Position numbers and translations under genes: made by a program | Shown here: one piece after another, positions 41,282 to 49,810 of the stretch | Position numbering within the stretch: position 1 is the stretch's first letter | How the letters are laid out: each line of letters begins with the position of its first letter | NCBI GenBank assembly: GCA_046155225.1 | Contig: JBJXED010000048.1 | Span: forward strand, 1 to 53,706 | From: JAKFVA01 sp046155225 | GTDB lineage: Bacteria > Pseudomonadota > Gammaproteobacteria > Burkholderiales > Burkholderiaceae_C | Length of the DNA stretch: 53,706 nt | Direction: 5' to 3' | The notes under the pieces: generated by a model | The model's database searches: none | Told to the model about the DNA's origin: nothing | What the model saw: the letters and a program-made list of their open reading frames with translations, nothing else

Positions 41282-42465
41282 GCAAAAGAACCGGTTGACG
41301 AGGTGTGCACCATGGGCAGTTGCACTTTCTGTGCAGCCCGTGGGATTTGGCAAGCTAACCACGTCAAGATCAAAACCAAAGCGGCAGCACCACCTGTGTG
41401 GGCGAGTGCAGCCAGTAGCGGCCAGCCCAGAATGACGTTTGACACGCCACTGGCGACTTGCCACAGTGACAAGCCCACCAGCCAATAGGCCGGACGGCGC
41501 AAACCCTGATGCTGGTACAAACGCCAAGCGAGCACGCCCAATGCGACTAGCAACACAGCAGCGAACAGGCGGTGTATGTAATGAATAGCGGTCAATGCCG
41601 AGAAATCGACAGGCGCACCCTGCGACGTCAAGCCCAAAGGCCGCCAAAGCGAAAAGCCCTGTTCAAAATTCATAGGTGGCCACAAGCTGCCTTGACACAG
41701 CGGGAATTCACTGCAAGCCAACACCGCGTAGTTGGTGCTGACCCAACCACCCAGCGCCAGCTGACAAACCAGCAGTGCTGCAGTGATTATCAAACCGCGC
41801 GTTAGCGAAGGCATCAGCGGTTGGACAACGGGTTGGCCGCTGCTGCGCACACTTTGCAGGCACAGCAAGGCCAGCAAACCTAAACCACCCAAAAGGTGCA
41901 GTGTCACGATAGCTGGAAACAGCTTCATCGTGACGGTGAGTGCACCAAATGCGCCTTGCAAACAGACCCAGAGCAAGGTAATGCTTGGCCATAGCGGATG
42001 CAGTAAGTGACCTGCGCTTTCGTTGCGCTCAGTGGCACTTGCCCTGTTGCGCCACCAACTATGCCAGCTGGCCAAAGCCATTGTCAGTATCAACACGCCA
42101 ACGCCGGTGGCAAGGTACCGGTGGACCATTTCTATCCATGCTTTTTTAAATGTTACTGGCCCATCTGGCAATACCTGTTGGGCTTCAGCGATAGCCTGCT
42201 GCGCACCCAGTGGGCTGAGGCTGCCGTAACAACCTGGCCAGTCCGGGCAGCCCAGACCGGAGTCGGACAAACGGGTGAAAGCGCCAAACAAGACCAGATC
42301 AAATGTCAAAAAAAGTGTCAATACGCTGAGTTGGTGGAAGCGGCGCAATGGGCTTTTTCCGCGGCTGCGCAACCAAACCCAAGCCAATGGGCCCATCGCA
42401 ATGACCACACCGAGCAGCATCAACTGTAGGACGGGCGAGAAATCGAAGTCACCGAACGCCGTCAT
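41278..42465 (-). CDS. ctaA: Haem A synthase
   Basis: CtaA oxidises the C8 methyl of haem O to the formyl group of haem A. The 395-residue membrane protein has TRLSDSGLGCPDWPGCYG and EMVHRYLATGVGV in the first half, then ACSEFPLCQG and HYIHRLFA in the second, giving the paired cysteines and haem-ligand histidines of this family. I chose ATG 42465: GGGAGG lies 9 bases upstream, whereas the earlier ATG 42474 abuts it. The start lies 17 bases inside the upstream gene. Confidence 0.94.
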   Translation of the reverse strand: MTAFGDFDFSPVLQLMLLGVVIAMGPLAWVWLRSRGKSPLRRFHQLSVLTLFLTFDLVLFGAFTRLSDSGLGCPDWPGCYGSLSPLGAQQAIAEAQQVLPDGPVTFKKAWIEMVHRYLATGVGVLILTMALASWHSWWRNRASATERNESAGHLLHPLWPSITLLWVCLQGAFGALTVTMKLFPAIVTLHLLGGLGLLALLCLQSVRSSGQPVVQPLMPSLTRGLIITAALLVCQLALGGWVSTNYAVLACSEFPLCQGSLWPPMNFEQGFSLWRPLGLTSQGAPVDFSALTAIHYIHRLFAAVLLVALGVLAWRLYQHQGLRRPAYWLVGLSLWQVASGVSNVILGWPLLAALAHTGGAAALVLILTWLACQIPRAAQKVQLPMVHTSSTGSFA

Positions 42466-43189
42466 TTTTTTCATCCTCCCTACCAGCACGGTCCCAAAAA
42501 GCTGATGCACGCAACAACCTGTCCAAATCTTTCTTGGCTTTGCTGGCATTGGCCAAATCCAACCCCGCAGGAAAGCGAAGCATCCAGTTGCCCATGGGGT
42601 CAATAACATACAAGTGGTCAGCAATTGTCTGCCCTGGTGCTGGAACTAACCAGTCAGCCAATGGCTGCTGCGCCACCCGCAACACAGTGGCATCTCTGAG
42701 AGCGGGCAACAACGCCGCCGGAACGGCCTCTGTGTCATTGACCAACCAAACCCAGTCCAGCCGTTCTTTGTCTTTGCCGAGTGCTTGGCGCAACTGGCGC
42801 TGCAAATAAAGTTGCTTTTGACAAGCGTCAGTGCAAGTAGCGCCCGCCACACTGACGAGCAGCCATTGCCCTTTGAGCTGGCGCAAATTGCCTGCATGGC
42901 CATCGAGTTGCTGCGAGGCTAACAGAGGCATGGGCCGCTGGGGTTCAATCAGTTCGCCAAAATTCCGCCGCCCGTCAGGTCTCACCACAAAGTAGGTGAA
43001 GTAAGAGGCAATGACTGGCATGGCGCAGACCAGCAGCACCGCCAGCATCCGCCAGCGGCCATGCCAAAGGGTCGGGACACTTTGCAGGGTGCTTGTCGAT
43101 GCAGCAGGCAGGGCATGGACAGTCATGTCCAACGGACGATCAAACACTGAAGCTTGTGTCTTCGAGTTTGGAGCCGAGATTTCAGTCAT
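42449..43189 (-). CDS. Membrane-anchored thioredoxin-like protein of cox locus
   Basis: This 246-residue protein has one membrane helix (MLAVLLVCAMPVIASYFTYF) after about 45 polar residues, then a soluble domain that looks like a SCO/thioredoxin fold: QWLLVSVAGATCTDAC, YLQRQLRQALG, HLYVIDPMGNWMLRF. The C-x3-C of CTDAC sits where Sco proteins carry CPxxCP, but the prolines and the Sco histidine are missing. It lies between SURF1 (8-base overlap) and ctaA (17-base overlap), so a role in oxidase assembly is likely but unproven. Confidence 0.75.
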   Translation of the reverse strand: MTEISAPNSKTQASVFDRPLDMTVHALPAASTSTLQSVPTLWHGRWRMLAVLLVCAMPVIASYFTYFVVRPDGRRNFGELIEPQRPMPLLASQQLDGHAGNLRQLKGQWLLVSVAGATCTDACQKQLYLQRQLRQALGKDKERLDWVWLVNDTEAVPAALLPALRDATVLRVAQQPLADWLVPAPGQTIADHLYVIDPMGNWMLRFPAGLDLANASKAKKDLDRLLRASAFWDRAGREDEKNDGVR

Positions 43190-43988
43190 AGCGGTCCTGC
43201 TTTTCGATAGGCTTGATGCTGCGACGCTGCAGCAAAGGTTTGAGCATTTGGAACCAGACATAAAGCAGTGCCAGCAGCGCACTGAGCGCAAACCATTGGG
43301 CAGCATAAGCGTAGTGCTTGGCAGTGCCAGTGCCCACTTGCAACCAGTCGCGCTGCAAACCATCACCTGCAACAGCGTCTGCGGGAAGCTCTAAGACCGA
43401 AGCCATCAGCAAAGGCCGCTTGATCTCCAGGCTGTAGAGCGGCAGATCAATATTCTGCCGAATATGCGCTGGCCCCGCTGTAATGTGGCTACTCTCAAAT
43501 TCCCAGAGCTTGGGCGGTGGTCCGGCAAGACGCCCGTACACCACCACGGATCCTTCCGGGGTGGGTACCTGCGGCACCTGGGCACGCTCGGTAAAGTTGC
43601 GTGCAACCCAGCCGCGCTGCACCACGACGGTGTGGTTTGACCCTGCCAGCGCCAACGGCGTCAATACAAAAAAACCGGGGCGTCCCTGCATTTGGCGATT
43701 GTCTAAAAAAATCGTGTGCTGCGGCAACCAGCTGCCTTGCAGCTTCACACTGCGGTGGTAGAGCGGTGCAAGCGACTGGTCGGACGGCATTTGTTGCAGC
43801 AGGCCAGCCGCATCAAGTGCGGGCCGTTGTTTTTGAGCTTCTATAGCCGAGTGAATCTGTTCTTTTTGTGTTGCGCGCGACAGTTGCCAGCGGCCCAGTG
43901 AAAAGGTCAATGCCAAGCCCAGCAAGGTCGCCGCAGTCAGCCATACAAAACGCCGGGAATTACGTCCGGTAGTAGCGGCGCCAGTCAC
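43182..43988 (-). CDS. SURF1 family oxidase assembly protein
   Basis: SURF1 assists haem A insertion into cytochrome oxidase subunit I. The 268-residue protein has an N-terminal helix (FVWLTAATLLGLALTFSLGRWQL), a periplasmic domain with IFLDNRQMQGRPGFFVLTPLAL and VVVQRGWVARN, and a C-terminal helix (YAAQWFALSALLALLYVWF). Start is GTG 43988, 15 bases from the divergent DUF2909 gene. Confidence 0.93.
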   Translation of the reverse strand: MTGAATTGRNSRRFVWLTAATLLGLALTFSLGRWQLSRATQKEQIHSAIEAQKQRPALDAAGLLQQMPSDQSLAPLYHRSVKLQGSWLPQHTIFLDNRQMQGRPGFFVLTPLALAGSNHTVVVQRGWVARNFTERAQVPQVPTPEGSVVVYGRLAGPPPKLWEFESSHITAGPAHIRQNIDLPLYSLEIKRPLLMASVLELPADAVAGDGLQRDWLQVGTGTAKHYAYAAQWFALSALLALLYVWFQMLKPLLQRRSIKPIEKQDRYD

Positions 43989-44003
43989 AGGATAATCACC
44001 CTC

Positions 44004-44225
44004 ATGTCATACCTCATTGCTATCGCTTTCTTAGCCATTTTGGCCAGCCTCGGTGCAGCGCTTTTTTTCATGATGCGCGGCGGTCAGGAAGGCAAATCCC
44101 AACGCGGCGGCATGTCCAAGGCGCTGGCCTTTCGGGTCGGTTTTTCCATCGTCCTGTTTCTGTGCATTCTGCTGGCCTGGAATATGGGCTATATCCAACC
44201 CACAGGCATTCCGCCGGGTAAATAA
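44004..44225 (+). CDS. Twin-transmembrane DUF2909 protein
   Basis: This 73-residue protein has two membrane helices (SYLIAIAFLAILASLGAALFF and FSIVLFLCILLAWNMGY) separated by a short basic loop. It matches the small DUF2909 proteins found in betaproteobacterial cox loci. It lies opposite in direction to its neighbours, between SURF1 and coxIII, and shares a bidirectional terminator with coxIII. Confidence 0.83.
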   Translation: MSYLIAIAFLAILASLGAALFFMMRGGQEGKSQRGGMSKALAFRVGFSIVLFLCILLAWNMGYIQPTGIPPGK

Positions 44226-44248
44226 AAAGGCCGCGTAGCGGCCTTTTT
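44224..44248. terminator. Bidirectional terminator between DUF2909 gene and coxIII
   Basis: AAAAAGGCCGC and GCGGCCTTTTT flank a GTA loop, giving a T run on either strand. It serves both the plus-strand DUF2909 gene and the minus-strand coxIII gene. Confidence 0.9.
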
Positions 44249-44285
44249 GGACAGGGCGGCGGCAATTGCCTGCAGCTATTTGGCC

Positions 44286-45176
44286 TTAGAGCCAATAAAC
44301 CAGTATGTACAGGCCCAACCAGACCACGTCAACAAAGTGCCAATACCAGGCGGCACCTTCAAAACCAAAATGTTTGTCGGCGGTGAAATGGCCTTTTTGC
44401 AAACGCAACGTGATAAACAGCAGCATCAACATGCCGACAAACACGTGAAAACCGTGAAAACCGGTCAACATGTAAAAGGTCGATCCATACACGCCGGAGG
44501 ACAGCTTGAGGTTCAGGTCACTGTAGGCATGAGCGTACTCAAAGCCCTGTACGCCTAAAAAGACAATCCCCAGCAACACCGTAATCCACATGAAGGCAAT
44601 TGTCTTGGCGCGCTCACCGTGCTGCAGGGCATGGTGCGCGATAGTGATGGTGACGCCTGAACTGAGCAGCAAGGCGGTGTTGATGGTGGGCAGCCAAAAA
44701 GGCCCGACCGTAGAGAAAGGCTCAACGATACCGGCGGGCGACGTTGTCGCACCCGGCACATTGCTGGGCCAAGCCGCCTTGAAATCCGGCCAGAGCAAGG
44801 CATTTTCCAGGCTGCCCAACTCAGGCACCGAATGCGAACGTGCCCACCACAATGCGGTGAAAAACGCCCCGAAGAACATCACCTCCGAGAAGATGAACCA
44901 GCTCATGCTCCAGCGGAAGGAAATGTCGATTTTGCGGCCATACAAGCCACTTTCACTTTCGCGAATCGATTGGCTAAACCATTGAAATAGCACGACGAAG
45001 AGCCACGTCAGCCCAAAGAACAGTGAGTACTGGCCCCAGGCGACATCGTTGATCCATTGGCCAGCGCCAAAAAAGACAAAAAACAAACCCACTGCCGCCA
45101 TGAATGGGTGACGAGACGGCTCGGGAACGAAGTAATAAGGCTTGGCGGCGCTCATGCCGTGAGAGGGTGTGCTCAT
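44286..45176 (-). CDS. ctaE: Cytochrome c oxidase subunit III
   Basis: Subunit III of the aa3 oxidase is a seven-helix membrane protein that stabilises the proton-uptake side. The 296-residue protein has HPFMAAVGLFFVFFGAG, WFIFSEVMFFGAFFTALWWAR with the conserved glutamate, FYMLTGFHGFHVFVGM and WYWHFVDVVWLGLYILVYWL at the end. Start ATG 45176 (MSTPSHGMSAAKPYYFVP) is family-like. Confidence 0.97.
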   Translation of the reverse strand: MSTPSHGMSAAKPYYFVPEPSRHPFMAAVGLFFVFFGAGQWINDVAWGQYSLFFGLTWLFVVLFQWFSQSIRESESGLYGRKIDISFRWSMSWFIFSEVMFFGAFFTALWWARSHSVPELGSLENALLWPDFKAAWPSNVPGATTSPAGIVEPFSTVGPFWLPTINTALLLSSGVTITIAHHALQHGERAKTIAFMWITVLLGIVFLGVQGFEYAHAYSDLNLKLSSGVYGSTFYMLTGFHGFHVFVGMLMLLFITLRLQKGHFTADKHFGFEGAAWYWHFVDVVWLGLYILVYWL

Positions 45177-45239
45177 TTGAATGACCGTTCTTTCAATACG
45201 TGCTGTCAATTAATTTTCGCTGTGGCTAAGCCGTCAACA

Positions 45240-45470
45240 TCATGTTTTCACCACCGAATTGGCCAGCCACATCAGCAGCCCCACCAGGGCAAACGTAGCC
45301 GCCAAGCCTGCGCCAATCAGATAAAAAGGATTGAGCTTGGCACTGTCTTCCTGAAACCCGCGTTGCGCGCGGACTCCCAAAAATCCCCAAGCAACTGACT
45401 TAAACGTACGCCACACAGAAGCTTTGGGCTCGGCAGCAGGGTTGCTGCCTTGTGATGCGGGTGGGCTCAT
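45240..45470 (-). CDS. DUF2970 small membrane protein of cox locus
   Basis: This 76-residue protein has SVAWGFLGVRAQRGFQEDSAKLNP followed by one membrane helix (FYLIGAGLAATFALVGLLMWL). DUF2970 genes occupy this position in betaproteobacterial cox clusters. ATG 45470 overlaps the ctaG stop by 4 bases. Role unknown, presumably assembly. Confidence 0.87.
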   Translation of the reverse strand: MSPPASQGSNPAAEPKASVWRTFKSVAWGFLGVRAQRGFQEDSAKLNPFYLIGAGLAATFALVGLLMWLANSVVKT

Positions 45471-46081
45471 GATTTTGGCGGTGCCGACTCCGGCGCGCTG
45501 CGCTGCGCCACAGGGGCAGGCGGTGTTTTACCGCCCACTTCAAAAAAGGTGTAGGACAGCGTAATGGTTGTGACGTCTTTGGACAGCTTGGGGTCAATGA
45601 CAAAAGCCACCGGCCACTGCTTTTTCTCGCCGGGCTCCAGGGTGTACTGGTTAAAGCAAAAACACTCTAGCTTGTTGAAATGCGCAGCCGCTTGGCGTGG
45701 TGCATAGCTGGGAATGGCTTGCGCGGCCATCCGGCGGTTTTGCACGTTTTGAAACTCGTACATCACCGTGGTCAACTGGCCGGGATGGACTTGCACAGAA
45801 CGCTGTGCGGGTTTGAAGTCCCATGGTCCGCGGGCATTGGCATCAAATTCCACCGTGATGCTGCGGGTGGTATCAATTTGCGAATTCCCTGGCACCTTGA
45901 CTTCTCGGCCTGCCGTGCCATTGCCGGGCACCAGCCGTTCGGACAAAGACAAGATGTTGATGCCGGTGAGTTCGCAAATCGCCTGGTACATGGGCACCAG
46001 CGCATAACCGAAAGCAAACATGCCTGCAGCCACCACAAGCAGCTTGCCCATCATTTTGGCGTTGGCGGTTTGAAACTTCAT
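45467..46081 (-). CDS. ctaG: Cytochrome c oxidase assembly protein CtaG/Cox11
   Basis: Cox11 delivers copper to the CuB centre of subunit I. The 204-residue protein has one N-terminal helix (GKLLVVAAGMFAFGYALVPMYQAICE) with the conserved cysteine, and a periplasmic domain with KLECFCFNQYTLEPGE, the copper-binding CFC motif. The tail is Pro/Ala-rich. ATG 46081 is preferred over the TTG just before it. Confidence 0.95.
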   Translation of the reverse strand: MKFQTANAKMMGKLLVVAAGMFAFGYALVPMYQAICELTGINILSLSERLVPGNGTAGREVKVPGNSQIDTTRSITVEFDANARGPWDFKPAQRSVQVHPGQLTTVMYEFQNVQNRRMAAQAIPSYAPRQAAAHFNKLECFCFNQYTLEPGEKKQWPVAFVIDPKLSKDVTTITLSYTFFEVGGKTPPAPVAQRSAPESAPPKS

Positions 46082-46091
46082 CAAAACAGAC

Positions 46092-46202
46092 CTAGCGGTT
46101 CAACACCCACATCTTGACAAAAAACCCAATGAAAAAAACCGCCACGACCGACGCCAGAATCAGCGCCGTGCGCAAGTTGGTTTTCTTTTGCTCAGGCGTC
46201 AT
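46092..46202 (-). CDS. Cytochrome oxidase small assembly protein (36 residues)
   Basis: A 36-residue frame between ctaD and ctaG: a polar start (MTPEQKKTNLRTA), one membrane helix (LILASVVAVFFIGFFVKMWV) and a stop at 46092-46094. It is 7 bases after the ctaD stop and 10 bases before the ctaG start. Tiny single-helix proteins at this exact place are known in betaproteobacterial cox operons. It is easy to miss because of its size. Confidence 0.85.
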   Translation of the reverse strand: MTPEQKKTNLRTALILASVVAVFFIGFFVKMWVLNR

Positions 46203-46209
46203 GGTCGGC

Positions 46210-47874
46210 TCAGGCCAGCACTTTGGTGGCGGCAGCATTCAGCTTGGGCGGGTTCTCAAAGGTATGGAAAGGCGCAGGCGACGGAACTTCCCATTCCAGG
46301 CCTTCAGCACCTTGGCCGTTTTCATCCAGCCAAGGATTTTGTTTGGCTTTCTCGCCCTTGCCCATCATGCACGGCAAGGCTACGAAGATGAAGAAATAGA
46401 CCTGTGCAATGCCAAAGGCGAAGGCGCCGACGCTGGCCAGCATGTTGAAATCGGCAAACTGCATCGGGTAGTCGGCGTAGCGGCGCGGCATGCCGGCCAA
46501 GCCCAGGAAGTGCATTGGGAAGAAAGTGACGTTGAACGCTATCAGCGACCACCAGAAGTGGATCTTGCCGCGCGTTTCGTTGTACATCACGCCCGTCCAC
46601 TTGGGCACCCAGTAATAGAAGCCGGCAAACAGGCCGTAGAGCGAGCCGGCGACCAGCACGTAGTGGAAGTGCGCCACCACGTAGTAAGTGTCTTGCAATT
46701 GGATATCAATTGGAGCCATGGCCAGGATCAAGCCCGTGAAGCCGCCCATGGTGAAGACGAAGATAAAGCCCACGGCAAACAGCATCGGCGTTTCAAACGT
46801 CATCGAGCCCTGCCACATGGTGGCAATCCAGTTGAAGATTTTCACCGCCGTGGGCACCGCAATCAGCATGGTGGCGTACATGAAAAAGAGTTGACCCGTC
46901 ACCGGCATGCCGGTGGTGAACATGTGGTGCGCCCAGACGATGAAACTCAGGATGGCAATTGACGAGGTGGCATAGACCATCGAGGCATAACCAAAGAGTT
47001 TTTTGCGGCTGAAAGCCGGCACGATTTGGCTCACGATACCGAAGGCCGGCAAGATCATGATGTAGACCTCGGGGTGGCCAAAGAACCAGAAGATGTGCTG
47101 GTACATCACCGGGTCGCCACCACCTGCCGGGTTGAAGAAACTGGTGCCAAAGTGACGGTCGGTCAGTGTCATGGTGATAGCACCTGCGAGTACCGGCATG
47201 ACGGCAATCAAGAGGTAGGCGGTAATCAGCCAGGTCCAGCAGAACATCGGCATTTTCATCAGTGTCATGCCGGGCGCGCGCATGTTCAAGATGGTGACGA
47301 TGATGTTAATCGAGCCCATGATGGAGCTGGCGCCCATGATGTGCATCGCAAAAATACCGACGTCCATGCTGGGACCCATTTGCAGAGTCAGCGGCGCATA
47401 AAGCGTCCAGCCTGCCGCTGGTGCGCCGCCAGGCATGAAAAACGAGCCCACCAGCATCAAACCCGCAGGAATCAGCAGCCAGAAGCTGAAATTGTTCATG
47501 CGCGCGAAAGCCATGTCAGCTGCGCCGATTTGCAGCGGAATCATCCAGTTCGCAAAACCGACAAAGGCCGGCATGATGGCACCAAACACCATGATCAGGC
47601 CGTGCATGGTGGTGAGCTGGTTGAACAGTTCGGGGTTGACCAGTTGCAGGCCGGGCTGGAACAGCTCGGCGCGAATCGCCAGCGCCAGCACACCGCCGAC
47701 CATCAGCATGGTGAACGAGAACAACAAATACAGCGTGCCAATGTCTTTGTGATTCGTGGCGTAGACCCAACGACGCCAGCCATACGGCGCGTGGTCGTGG
47801 TGTCCGGCGTCATCATGGCCGTGGTCTGCTGCATGGCCTTTGGCGTGATCTTGTGGATCCAGGACTGCACTCAT
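46210..47874 (-). CDS. ctaD: Cytochrome c oxidase subunit I
   Basis: Subunit I carries haem a and the haem a3-CuB site where oxygen is reduced. The 554-residue protein has about twelve helices, the low-spin haem histidine in TTMHGLIMVFG, the CuB/Tyr segment WFFGHPEVYIMILPAFG, the HH pair in IVWAHHMFTTGM and the haem a3 histidine in VVAHFHYVLVAG. The GHPEVY with tyrosine marks a type A oxidase. It is followed by the 36-residue gene and ctaG. Confidence 0.98.
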   Translation of the reverse strand: MSAVLDPQDHAKGHAADHGHDDAGHHDHAPYGWRRWVYATNHKDIGTLYLLFSFTMLMVGGVLALAIRAELFQPGLQLVNPELFNQLTTMHGLIMVFGAIMPAFVGFANWMIPLQIGAADMAFARMNNFSFWLLIPAGLMLVGSFFMPGGAPAAGWTLYAPLTLQMGPSMDVGIFAMHIMGASSIMGSINIIVTILNMRAPGMTLMKMPMFCWTWLITAYLLIAVMPVLAGAITMTLTDRHFGTSFFNPAGGGDPVMYQHIFWFFGHPEVYIMILPAFGIVSQIVPAFSRKKLFGYASMVYATSSIAILSFIVWAHHMFTTGMPVTGQLFFMYATMLIAVPTAVKIFNWIATMWQGSMTFETPMLFAVGFIFVFTMGGFTGLILAMAPIDIQLQDTYYVVAHFHYVLVAGSLYGLFAGFYYWVPKWTGVMYNETRGKIHFWWSLIAFNVTFFPMHFLGLAGMPRRYADYPMQFADFNMLASVGAFAFGIAQVYFFIFVALPCMMGKGEKAKQNPWLDENGQGAEGLEWEVPSPAPFHTFENPPKLNAAATKVLA

Positions 47875-47928
47875 GGGATTACCTCTGACTGAAATAGTAA
47901 ATGCGCGAGATAGCGAAAACGTCTGAAA

Positions 47929-49098
47929 TTACTTGCGTGCCGACTTGATTTCAGTCGGTTGCACGATTTGCTCGGTCTTGTTTGACCAGTTGTTCTTGGT
48001 GTAGGTGATCACGGCCGCCAACTCGGTGTCACTGAGCTGTTTCCAGGCGGGCATGGCACCGTTGTTCTGGCCATTGAGCAAAATTGCAATTTGCTTGGCC
48101 TTGTCAGCATCGAGCACCACAGCCGCGCCGTCGAGTGCCTTGATGGCCGCCGTGCCTTTGCCGTCGGCTTGGTGGCAGACCATGCAATTGTCTTTGTAGA
48201 CCTTCTCGCCGCGCTTGATGCTGTCGGCCAGCGTCCAGACCTTGCCCGGGTCGTCGGCTTTGGCCGCAGCTTTTTTGCGCTCTGTGTCGACCCAGGCTGT
48301 GTACTCGGGGGCTGTCACCACCTTGACGTGAATGGGCATGTAGGCGTGCTCTTTACCGCAGAGTTCGGCGCACTGGCCATAGAAATCGCCGGTCTTCTCG
48401 GCCTTGAACCAGGTGTCGCGCACAAAGCCGGGGATGGCGTCTTGCTTGATGCCAAAGGCCGGCACCATGAAGGCGTGAATCACGTCATTGGCAGTGGTGA
48501 TGATGCGGATTTTCTTGCCCACTGGCACCACCAGCGGGTTGTCCACCTTGAGCAAATAGTTGTCGGGCACGGCCCCTTTGGCACCGTTGTTGGACAACTC
48601 GCGGTGCGTTGGGTCGAGCGTAGAGACAAAGCCGATGCCCTCGCCCTCGCCCTTGATGTAGTCATAGCCCCACTTCCACTGCATGCCGGTGGTTTTGATG
48701 GTGAGGTCGGCGTTGGTGGTATCTTTTTGCGCCACCAGGACTTTGGTGGCGGGCAACGCCATCAAAATCACAATGATGAAGGGCACGATGGTCCAAATCA
48801 TTTCGACAGTGACCGACTCATGGAAATTGGCGGCTTTGTGGCCGCGCGATTTGCGGTGCTTCCAGATGGAATAAAACATCACCGCAAACACGGCCACAAA
48901 AATCACCGAGCACAAAATCAGCATGAACCAGTGCAACCAGGCCTGCTCTTCGGCGATTTTGGTCACTGCGGGGTGCAAATTGAGCTGGTTCACCGCAGGC
49001 CCGCCGGGCAAATCGTTCACTGCCCAGGCCGCGCTGAAAAATGCCGTGACCAACCACGCTGTCAACCCCGCCAGGACCTTGCTGTAGCTTCGCTTCAT
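47929..49098 (-). CDS. ctaC: Cytochrome c oxidase subunit II with fused cytochrome c
   Basis: This subunit receives electrons from cytochrome c through CuA. The 389-residue protein has a signal (LAGLTAWLVTAFFSAAWA), two membrane helices, and the CuA ligands in FYGQCAELCGKEHAYMP. A C-terminal cytochrome c domain follows, with CMVCH for haem attachment and a later methionine (GAMPAWKQLSD). It is therefore a caa3-like subunit II. ATG 49098 is chosen over GTG 49107. Gap to ctaD is 54 bases. Confidence 0.97.
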   Translation of the reverse strand: MKRSYSKVLAGLTAWLVTAFFSAAWAVNDLPGGPAVNQLNLHPAVTKIAEEQAWLHWFMLILCSVIFVAVFAVMFYSIWKHRKSRGHKAANFHESVTVEMIWTIVPFIIVILMALPATKVLVAQKDTTNADLTIKTTGMQWKWGYDYIKGEGEGIGFVSTLDPTHRELSNNGAKGAVPDNYLLKVDNPLVVPVGKKIRIITTANDVIHAFMVPAFGIKQDAIPGFVRDTWFKAEKTGDFYGQCAELCGKEHAYMPIHVKVVTAPEYTAWVDTERKKAAAKADDPGKVWTLADSIKRGEKVYKDNCMVCHQADGKGTAAIKALDGAAVVLDADKAKQIAILLNGQNNGAMPAWKQLSDTELAAVITYTKNNWSNKTEQIVQPTEIKSARK

Positions 49099-49137
49099 CG
49101 TGTTCACTTCGTATGCCTTGAATTAAATAATCATTAC

Positions 49138-49692
49138 CTATTGCACTGACGGTGGGCTTTCAACCTGCAAGGTAGCGCGCAAGGCGCTTCGAATTTCCCG
49201 CGCCAGCTCGGGTCGCAGCTCGGGGCGAATATAACGCCCGACTTCGACGGTTTTGCCTTGCCCTGAAACTTCAATCAGTGACTGGTCATTGGTTTTGGGC
49301 TCGACTCTCACCCATTCGCGGTTGAACTCGGCGCGCTCGCGACGCCCGGCGTTCTCCAGTTCCACTACCAACTGGCTGCCGCGCAGTGAAATCGTCTCGC
49401 CGTCGGTGGCGTGGCGCGCATAAGTCAGAAAGGCGGCACCGACCGCTAGCAACTCGAGCCCGGCAAAACCGAGCACGTAGGGCGCGCCCTGAAACCAGAA
49501 AAACACACCGATACCCAGCGACACCACGCACAGCGAAACGTACATCCAGCCCAGTTGTGCTGGCGTGATGGCGCAGTTGCGCAGCAAGCGCCAATCAAAC
49601 CCCTGGCTGGAGACTCTGGCGAGACGAAATGTGGTGGTGGACACGGAAAACTCTGGCGGAACGGTGATATGACTTGCGCCCAATGCACCCAT
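49138..49692 (-). CDS. DUF2244 membrane protein
   Basis: This protein of up to 184 residues has two adjacent helices (MYVSLCVVSLGIGVFFWF and VLGFAGLELLAVGAAFLTYA) and a charged C-terminal domain with FNREWVRVE and RPELRPELAREIRSAL, which fits DUF2244. It is 39 bases upstream of ctaC on the same strand, as in other betaproteobacteria. GTG 49644 (VSTTTFRL) is an alternative start. Confidence 0.8.
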   Translation of the reverse strand: MGALGASHITVPPEFSVSTTTFRLARVSSQGFDWRLLRNCAITPAQLGWMYVSLCVVSLGIGVFFWFQGAPYVLGFAGLELLAVGAAFLTYARHATDGETISLRGSQLVVELENAGRRERAEFNREWVRVEPKTNDQSLIEVSGQGKTVEVGRYIRPELRPELAREIRSALRATLQVESPPSVQ

Positions 49693-49810
49693 GCACTGTG
49701 GCGGCTACCGCGCGGGAAGATACCCGAATTTGACTCGGCGCATTTTAGCCGACTCGCTGCGCTGCAAAACCTGCGGCCGAATGTCCCTGGGTTTGACTGC
49801 GCCTATAAGC

